From NCBI RefSeq assembly GCF_018449515.1, contig NZ_JAAVUQ010000049.1, forward strand, positions 1 to 51,427: a stretch of DNA of 51,427 bases. The letters are read 5' to 3'. The position numbers and the translations under genes are program-made. The notes under the pieces were generated by a model, which searched no databases, was not told the DNA's origin, and worked only from the letters and a program-made list of their open reading frames with translations. Positions 45,753 through 51,427 of the stretch are shown here, piece after piece (position 1 is the first letter of the stretch; every line of letters begins with the position of its first letter). The DNA is from Caballeronia sp. dw_19. Lineage in GTDB: Bacteria > Pseudomonadota > Gammaproteobacteria > Burkholderiales > Burkholderiaceae.

Positions 45753-46796
45753 ATGCTCTCAGAGTTTTCCCTGATCGAACGATATTTCTCCCAGCCCGCC
45801 GCCGCGTTCCCGGCAACGGACGACGCGCCGAAGGCGACGCTCGGCATAGGTGACGACTGCGCGTTGCTTGCCCCGAAGCACGGACAGCACCTGGCAATTT
45901 CCACGGACATGCTCGTGTCGGGCCGCCATTTTTTCCCCGATGTGTCCCCGTGGGCGCTCGGTTACAAGGCGCTGGCGGTGAACCTGTCGGACCTCGCCGC
46001 TATGGGCGCAAAGCCGCGCGCGTTCACCCTGGCGCTGTCGATGCCGAAAGCCGATGAAAGCTGGCTCGAAGCGTTCAGCAGCGGCCTTTTCCAACTAGCC
46101 AACCAGTACGGCTGCGAGCTGATCGGCGGCGATACAACCAGCGGCCCGCACGTGTGCATCAGCATTACCGTGTTCGGCGATGTCCCTGTTGCGCAGGCAC
46201 TGCGGCGCGATGCCGCACGACCGGGCGACGATATCTGGGTATCCGGCGTGCTTGGCGGCGCGCGTGCCGGGCTCGGTATCCGCCGCGGCGAATGGTCGAT
46301 GAAAGATCCTGCCGGCGAAGCCATCGCAATCAAGGCGCTCGAACTGCCGGAACCGCGCGTGGCGCTCGGCATCGCGTTGCGGGGTGTCGCGCACGCCGCG
46401 CTCGATATCTCCGACGGCCTCGCCGGCGACTTGCTCCACGTATTGAAGCGCTCGAACGTGCGCGCGACGGTGAATATCGATCAGATACCGCGCTCCGGCA
46501 CGCTCGCTGGGCTGCCCGCGGCCACGCAGGTGCATTGCATCCTGGCGGGCGGCGACGACTACGAACTCTGCTTTACCGCGCCTGCCGCCGTGAGGACCGA
46601 AATCGAGCGGATAGGGACGGCGCAGGGAGTTTTGTTGACGCGTATCGGTACAATCGAGGGTCCAGCCACCGAGGAACGAGCGGCGTCCAACACGTCCGGC
46701 ACAGCCCCGAACGACTTGCCGGCCATCGACTGGCGCGACAACACCGGTCCGGTTTCTTTCCCCGACACGGGCTTCGACCATTTTCATGCAGACTGA
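45753..46796 (+). CDS. thiL: thiamine-monophosphate kinase
   Basis: 347 residues of the PurM/ThiL fold. Motifs: LSEFSLIERYF at the N-terminus, GIGDDCALLAP (ATP and Mg), STDMLVSGRHFFPD, GYKALAVNLSDLAAMGAKPRA, GGDTTSGPHVCISITVFG, ALDISDGLAGDLLH and AGGDDYELCFTAP. It makes thiamine diphosphate, the cofactor used by the transketolase encoded nearby. GIGDDCA instead of the commoner GIGDDAA is a minor substitution. The ATG at 45753 is used; a TTG two codons earlier is possible. Its 3' end overlaps pgpA by 11 nt. Confidence 0.95.
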   Translation: MLSEFSLIERYFSQPAAAFPATDDAPKATLGIGDDCALLAPKHGQHLAISTDMLVSGRHFFPDVSPWALGYKALAVNLSDLAAMGAKPRAFTLALSMPKADESWLEAFSSGLFQLANQYGCELIGGDTTSGPHVCISITVFGDVPVAQALRRDAARPGDDIWVSGVLGGARAGLGIRRGEWSMKDPAGEAIAIKALELPEPRVALGIALRGVAHAALDISDGLAGDLLHVLKRSNVRATVNIDQIPRSGTLAGLPAATQVHCILAGGDDYELCFTAPAAVRTEIERIGTAQGVLLTRIGTIEGPATEERAASNTSGTAPNDLPAIDWRDNTGPVSFPDTGFDHFHAD

Positions 46797-47322
46797 TCCG
46801 ATCATCGACACAATTGACGAGACACCCCGCCCGAAGCCGTCGCGCCGCACGAGCGCGCGCTTCATGCTGTCGCATCCGCTGCATATCCTGTCGCTGGGCT
46901 TCGGCAGCGGCTTGTCGCCGATCGCGCCCGGCACGGTCGGCACCTTGTTCGCGTGGGCGTCGTTCGTGGTGTTCAACCCGCACCTGACGGTTGCCGAATG
47001 GGCCTTGCTGATCGCCGTGGGGTTCGTGGCCGGCTGCTGGTTCTGCGGTTTCACGGCGAAGAAAATGGGCATTTCCGATCCGTCGCCGGTGGTCTGGGAC
47101 GAGATCATCGCGTTCTGGCTGGTGTTGCTGTTCGTCACGCCGGCCACGTTCACGGGGCAGTTGTGGGCGTTCATCGTGTTCCGTTTCTTCGACATGGTGA
47201 AACCGCCGCCCATCAGTTATTTCGACCGCCGGTTGAAAGGCGGTTTCGGCATCATGTTCGACGATATTGCCGCTGCGTTCTTCACGCTGCTCGTAATTGC
47301 GCTATGGCGCATGACCATTTGA
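46786..47322 (+). CDS. pgpA: phosphatidylglycerophosphatase A
   Basis: 178 residues. A small integral membrane phosphatase that dephosphorylates phosphatidylglycerol phosphate. Family features: FGSGLSPIAPGTVGTLFAW near the N-terminus, SPVVWDEIIAFWLVLL and FRFFDMVKPPPISYFDRRLKGGFGIMFDDIAA, which supplies the acidic metal ligands. Overlaps thiL by 11 nt in another frame, so the two are translationally linked. The thiL-pgpA order is common in proteobacteria. Confidence 0.95.
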   Translation: MQTDPIIDTIDETPRPKPSRRTSARFMLSHPLHILSLGFGSGLSPIAPGTVGTLFAWASFVVFNPHLTVAEWALLIAVGFVAGCWFCGFTAKKMGISDPSPVVWDEIIAFWLVLLFVTPATFTGQLWAFIVFRFFDMVKPPPISYFDRRLKGGFGIMFDDIAAAFFTLLVIALWRMTI

Positions 47323-47376
47323 TTTCTGTCTTGCCCGCATCTCACGTTTCCGACCGCCCCCACCCGAGGCTTTGCC

Positions 47377-47877
47377 ATGGCTACCGATAACGTCGTCCAC
47401 CAGCTCGCCATCCGTGCCGGCAACAAACTGCGCGACGAGCGGCTGATGCTCGCGACCGCCGAGTCGTGCACCGGCGGGATGGTCGCCGCCGCCATGACCG
47501 ATATTTCCGGCAGCAGCGCGTGGTTCGAGCGCGGTTTCGTCACCTATTCGAACCTGGCGAAGACCGAGATGATCGGCGTGCCGGCCGACCTGATCGAGCG
47601 CCACGGCGCGGTCAGCGAACCGGTCGCCAAAGCCATGGCGGAAGGTGCGCTGAGGAACAGCCGGGCGCAGGTATCGCTATCGATTACCGGCGTGGCCGGA
47701 CCGGGCGGCGGCACGGAAACGAAGCCCGTCGGCATGGTGTCTTTTGCATGGAGCAACCGCTTGCACACGGCGGTGGAGACGCAGCAATTCAAGGGCGATC
47801 GCGAGCAGATTCGCACCCAGGCGGCGGCGTACGCGCTGCGCGGCTTGCTGGAACTATTGGAACGAAGGGAACGGTGA
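47377..47877 (+). CDS. pncC: nicotinamide-nucleotide amidohydrolase (CinA C-terminal domain family)
   Basis: 166 residues, the stand-alone CinA C-terminal domain: KLRDERLMLATAESCTGGMVAAAMTDISGSSAWFERGFVTYSNLAK, ALRNSRAQVSLSITGVAGPGGGTETKPVGMVSFAW. The Ser in TAESCTGG is the catalytic residue region. It deamidates NMN to nicotinate mononucleotide in NAD recycling. It lies 54 nt downstream of pgpA, probably in the same transcript. Confidence 0.94.
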   Translation: MATDNVVHQLAIRAGNKLRDERLMLATAESCTGGMVAAAMTDISGSSAWFERGFVTYSNLAKTEMIGVPADLIERHGAVSEPVAKAMAEGALRNSRAQVSLSITGVAGPGGGTETKPVGMVSFAWSNRLHTAVETQQFKGDREQIRTQAAAYALRGLLELLERRER

Positions 47878-47949
47878 GAAGACGGTGATCGAGCGGATGG
47901 CGGCAAGACAGGCGGAGACACGAAGGGCCATGCACGGGCGGGTTTGCTG

Positions 47950-50900
47950 ATGCCGGCGTTTGTGTACAACACGGCGCAAATCGTCAAATGGCTCGGCGCG
48001 CATACCGTTGCCAAGGCACGCGGGTACGTGGACGACGTGACGCGTCTGCACTGGGACGAAGACGTGCTGCGCGCCAACGTTCAAGGGACGCAACGCCAGC
48101 CTTATACCGTGGAGGTGACGTTTAACGATCAGCACGGCAAACTTTCCGCGCAAGGCCGTTGTTCGTGCCCGGTCGGATTCGGCTGCAAGCATGCCGCCGC
48201 CGTATTGCTCGCGAGCGCCGCGGACAGACCGCGCGAGTCCGAAACCGTGCGCCCCGAGGTAGCAGGCTGGCTTGAAGGATTCCGCTCGCGGTTCGCCTCC
48301 ACTCGCAGTGCCTCCGCAAAAAAGCCCGGCGAGTCGAGCGGCGCGCTCGCGCTCGTTTATATGCTGGGAACGTCGCGCATCATGCGCACCGCCGAAGTCA
48401 CGCTGTATAAAGTGCGGCTCAGTCCGGACGGTTCGGTCCACACGTTCGACCGGCCCTGGACGAATCTGGACGCGGCGCTTGTCAAGCAGCCGAAGTTCGT
48501 CGGCGATGAAGACATGAGCATCGTGCGGGGGCTCCTCATTGGACGTACCCGCAACGATTTCGGCGGCTTCGGGCTCCACGGCGAAGAAGGCGCGGACTTG
48601 CTGCAGCGCATGCTGGCGACAGGACGGTTATTCAGCGCCAGGCTGGCCAGCCACGAGACCTCGGGGCCGCGCCGGCCGCTGCGTGAAGGTGAGCAGCGGC
48701 CGGGACGAATCGAGTGGACGCCCGATCTGGACGATCGCGTGCGTCCCGTGCTGCAAACCGAGCCGCCTGCCACGTTGGTCATTCCCACCGAACCGCTGTG
48801 GTTCGCCGACGCGCAGACGCTTGAAGCGGGCATCGTCGATATGCCGCAACCCGCGCGGCAACTGGCCGATTATTTGTCGATGCCGCCCATCTCGCTTGCC
48901 GAAGCGCCGCTGGTCAGCGCAATGTTGCGTGAAGTCGACTCCGATCTGCCTCCGCCGCCGGAGCCGGAAACGCTGAACGTGCGTATTGTCGATACGGAAC
49001 CGGTGCCGGTGCTTGTGCTCGATACGCAGCCCGTCAACAGCAGTTGGCGTCCCCGCGACGAGCGCACCGCCGCGAACGTGCTCGACTTTGCCCTCGTGAC
49101 TTTCGATTACGACGGTTTCAGCATCGACCCCACGCGCGCCACCACGGTCATGCGCGCCGCGTCCGGTGAGATGGTCCAGGTGAGACGCCGCCACGACGTT
49201 GAAGCGCGTTATCTGGCCTCGCTCTACGATCTTGGCTTCCGCCAGATTCCCTCGCATCAGCGTTTTGGACCCAAGCCCATTCCCAGTGGCGTGCTCGGCT
49301 TGCCCGTGCCCGACGCATGGGCCGTGTTCACCAACGACGCGCTACCCGCGTTGCGTGAGGACGGCTGGCGCGTGAGCATGACGCCGGAATTTCGCTTCGA
49401 CTTTATTGAGATCGACGACATCCAGGGCACCGCGCGCCAGGGAACCGATGGCTGGTTCGACCTGGAACTCGGCATTGCCGTGGGGGATCGGAGCGTTCGG
49501 CTGGAACCGCTGCTGGCTGACCTGTTCCAGCGCGACCGGCGCTGGCTGGCGGGCGCTATCGATTCGATCCACGACGACGAAGGCATCGAGCTCAAGACCG
49601 ATCTTGGCGAGCGGCTGCGGGTGCGGGCGTCGCGGATCAAGCCGGTGGTACGCGTACTGATCGATCTCTTCGATACCCTCGGCACGCATCCGCTGCGTGT
49701 TTCCGAACAGGACGCCGGACGGCTGGAAGCGCTCAGCGACACGGGCCGCTGGGAGTTTCACGGCGATGTTTCCATTCGCGAGCTTGCTCAGCGCTTGCAG
49801 GAAGGGCCGGGGCTGCGGGAAGTGCCCGTGCCGCTTGGCTTGCATGCCGAGCTTCGGGGGTATCAGCGCGAAGGGCTCAACTGGATGCAGTATTTGCGCG
49901 AGCGCAATCTGTCGGGAGTTCTCGCCGATGACATGGGTCTCGGCAAGACCGTGCAGACGCTGGCGCACATTCTGGTCGAGAAGGAGTCCGGACGGCTCGA
50001 CCGGCCGGTGCTGGTGGTGTTGCCGACCACGCTGGTTCACAACTGGCGTGAGGAAGCGAAAAAGTTCGCGCCAGATTTGAGGGTGCTGGATCTGCACGGC
50101 CCGCAGCGCAAGGAACGTTTCGATCAGATTGGCGAGCACGATCTTGTATTGACCACATACCCGCTGCTGTGGCGCGATCAGGCGATGTTGTCGTTGCACG
50201 AGTACCACCTGCTGATCCTTGATGAAGCGCAGATAGTGAAGAACGTCGCGACCAAGGCCGCGAAGGGTATTCGCGATTTGCGCGCGCGGCATCGGCTATG
50301 TTTGACTGGCACGCCGCTGGAAAACCACCTGGGTGAGTTGTGGGCGCAATTCGATTTCTTGCTGCCCGGTTTCCTTGGGACGCAGAAAGATTTCACGAAG
50401 CGTTGGCGCACACCGATCGAGAAATACGACGATCCGGTGCGGCGTGAGTTGCTCGTGCGCCGGATTCGGCCGTTCATGCTGCGTCGAAGGAAGGATGAGG
50501 TCGCGAAGGAATTGCCGCAGAAGACGACCATTGTGCGGACCGTGGCGCTCGAGGGTGCGCAGCGTGATCTGTACGAGACCGTGCGGATCGCGATGCAGGA
50601 AAAAGTGCGGATGGCGGTGGCGGATCAGGGCTTGGCGCGCAGCCATATTGTCGTGCTTGAGGCGTTGCTCAAGTTGCGGCAGGTTTGCTGTGATCCGGCG
50701 TTGGTGAAGCTGGCGCGGGCGAAGCGTGTGGAGGAATCGGCGAAGCTCGATTTGTTACTCGATATGCTGCCGGAGTTACTTGAAGAAGGGCGTCGGGTGC
50801 TGTTGTTTTCGCAGTTCACCGGGATGCTGGCGATTATTGCTGCCGCGCTCGATAAAGCCGCGCTTCCTTATGTCATGTTGACGGGAGATACGACTGATCG

Positions 50901-51255
50901 GATTACGCCGGTGACGCGTTTTCAGGATGGCGAGGTACCGTTGTTTCTGATCAGTTTGAAGGCGGGTGGCGTGGGGTTGAATCTGACGGCTGCGGACACG
51001 GTGATTCATTACGATCCGTGGTGGAATCCGGCGGCGGAGAATCAGGCGACGGACCGGGCGCATCGGATTGGGCAATTGAAGCCGGTGTTTGTGTACAAGC
51101 TGATTGTGGCGGGGAGCATTGAAGAACGGATTGTGGCGATGCAGGGCCGCAAAGCCGCTCTCGCCGATAGTATTTTGCGTGAGGACGCGGCTGGGGCGGT
51201 GAAGTTTTCTGCCGAGGATATTGAGGCGTTGCTGGCGCCAATGCCAGTGGGGTGA
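47950..51255 (+). CDS. SNF2-family helicase-like ATPase with N-terminal SWIM zinc finger
   Basis: 1101 residues. A SWIM finger (CxCxnCxH, in CSCPVGFGCKHAAAVLL) lies at about residues 70-87, then a long region of unknown fold (about 90-620), then a SNF2 ATPase: DDMGLGKTVQTLAHIL at about 658, ILDEAQIVKN at about 757, LTGTPLENHLGELWAQFDFLLPGFLG, and helicase C-terminal domain motifs LISLKAGGVGLNLTAADTVIHYDPWWNPAAENQATDRAHRIGQ at about 1000-1040. Such proteins remodel protein-DNA or protein-RNA complexes; the exact role of this bacterial class is not established. The ATG at 47950 lies 72 nt after pncC; a TTG two codons earlier is an alternative. The 3' third uses slightly more T-ending codons than the rest. 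Confidence 0.93.
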   Translation: MPAFVYNTAQIVKWLGAHTVAKARGYVDDVTRLHWDEDVLRANVQGTQRQPYTVEVTFNDQHGKLSAQGRCSCPVGFGCKHAAAVLLASAADRPRESETVRPEVAGWLEGFRSRFASTRSASAKKPGESSGALALVYMLGTSRIMRTAEVTLYKVRLSPDGSVHTFDRPWTNLDAALVKQPKFVGDEDMSIVRGLLIGRTRNDFGGFGLHGEEGADLLQRMLATGRLFSARLASHETSGPRRPLREGEQRPGRIEWTPDLDDRVRPVLQTEPPATLVIPTEPLWFADAQTLEAGIVDMPQPARQLADYLSMPPISLAEAPLVSAMLREVDSDLPPPPEPETLNVRIVDTEPVPVLVLDTQPVNSSWRPRDERTAANVLDFALVTFDYDGFSIDPTRATTVMRAASGEMVQVRRRHDVEARYLASLYDLGFRQIPSHQRFGPKPIPSGVLGLPVPDAWAVFTNDALPALREDGWRVSMTPEFRFDFIEIDDIQGTARQGTDGWFDLELGIAVGDRSVRLEPLLADLFQRDRRWLAGAIDSIHDDEGIELKTDLGERLRVRASRIKPVVRVLIDLFDTLGTHPLRVSEQDAGRLEALSDTGRWEFHGDVSIRELAQRLQEGPGLREVPVPLGLHAELRGYQREGLNWMQYLRERNLSGVLADDMGLGKTVQTLAHILVEKESGRLDRPVLVVLPTTLVHNWREEAKKFAPDLRVLDLHGPQRKERFDQIGEHDLVLTTYPLLWRDQAMLSLHEYHLLILDEAQIVKNVATKAAKGIRDLRARHRLCLTGTPLENHLGELWAQFDFLLPGFLGTQKDFTKRWRTPIEKYDDPVRRELLVRRIRPFMLRRRKDEVAKELPQKTTIVRTVALEGAQRDLYETVRIAMQEKVRMAVADQGLARSHIVVLEALLKLRQVCCDPALVKLARAKRVEESAKLDLLLDMLPELLEEGRRVLLFSQFTGMLAIIAAALDKAALPYVMLTGDTTDRITPVTRFQDGEVPLFLISLKAGGVGLNLTAADTVIHYDPWWNPAAENQATDRAHRIGQLKPVFVYKLIVAGSIEERIVAMQGRKAALADSILREDAAGAVKFSAEDIEALLAPMPVG

Positions 51256-51271
51256 GTTGGCACTCGGGGTT

Positions 51272-51288
51272 GGGGGGGGGGGGGGGGG
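51272..51288. repeat. 17-base poly-G run
   Basis: A homopolymer of 17 G shortly after the helicase stop codon, followed by further G-rich sequence to about 51298. Length is likely to vary in sequencing and possibly in vivo. Confidence 0.9.
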
Positions 51289-51398
51289 TGGGTGGGGTAT
51301 TAGGTTCTGGGGTTAGTGGTCGGAGTCTATGCCGGGTTGATGCTTTCAGCGTTAGTGGTCTGCGTGAGTCGGATTTTCTCTTTATCACTATTAGCCAC

Positions 51399-51427
51399 TG
51401 TGCGTGGCGGCACGTCATTTCTTTGTC
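51399..51427. repeat. possible start of a dispersed Burkholderia-type intergenic repeat
   Basis: The window ends in GTGCGTGGCGGCAC then GTCATTTCTTTGTC, which resembles the beginning of a palindromic repeat (GGCGGCAC..TTTCTTTG) that I recall as common between genes in Burkholderia-group genomes. The second arm lies beyond the window, so this is tentative. Confidence 0.3.

Noticed and set aside
47950..51255. SNF2 helicase as part of an anti-phage defence island
   Set aside because: Its neighbours are housekeeping genes (thiL, pgpA, pncC) and no nuclease, methylase or phospholipase-D partner is visible; stand-alone SWIM-SNF2 proteins are common in this group.

Overview
The window comes from a high-GC betaproteobacterium of the Burkholderiaceae, most like Paraburkholderia, Caballeronia or Burkholderia. 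The evidence is the core gene order (bamE diverging from fur, dapB-exbB-exbD, leuS-lptE-holA-proA, tktA-gap, thiL-pgpA-pncC) and the protein sequences themselves. Gene calls rest on recognisable motifs in the translated sequence; no database search was possible.

Left part, 0.4-25 kb: an accessory surface/adhesion region wrapped around a sugar-acid catabolism cluster. On the minus strand lie a 2114-residue Ig-repeat adhesin without a signal peptide (a type I secretion substrate by architecture), the gluconate block edd-eda / gntP-gntK, a YadA-like trimeric autotransporter broken by a 9-G homopolymer, and a complete type I secretion operon (LapB-like ABC transporter, HlyD-like adaptor, TolC-like outer-membrane protein). 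hexR is divergent from edd, and the gap between them holds two near-identical HexR-type boxes. The secretion operon probably exports the Ig-repeat adhesin, although the two are 12 kb apart.

Right part, 25-51 kb: mostly housekeeping. cutC lies between hemJ and a decayed duplicate of the hemJ 3' end. Then follow proA, holA, lptE and leuS (one minus-strand run); exbD, exbB, dapB and bamE (a second run); fur; gap and tktA; a VOC protein; rsmE; a barstar-barnase pair; maeB; thiL-pgpA-pncC; and a SWIM-SNF2 helicase that ends just before the window does.

The observations most worth following are these. (1) A box reading ATTWAGGA-N4-TC in the direction of transcription, resembling an RcsB site, lies upstream of the Ig adhesin, the trimeric autotransporter and the secretion operon (twice), and also upstream of (2) an orphan intrinsic terminator at 42.95 kb that suggests an unannotated small RNA of about 160 nt. 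(3) The poly-G tract splitting the trimeric autotransporter could be a phase-variation switch. (4) A direct repeat of the hemJ 3' end, about 81% identical by hand count, flanks cutC and suggests how cutC arrived.
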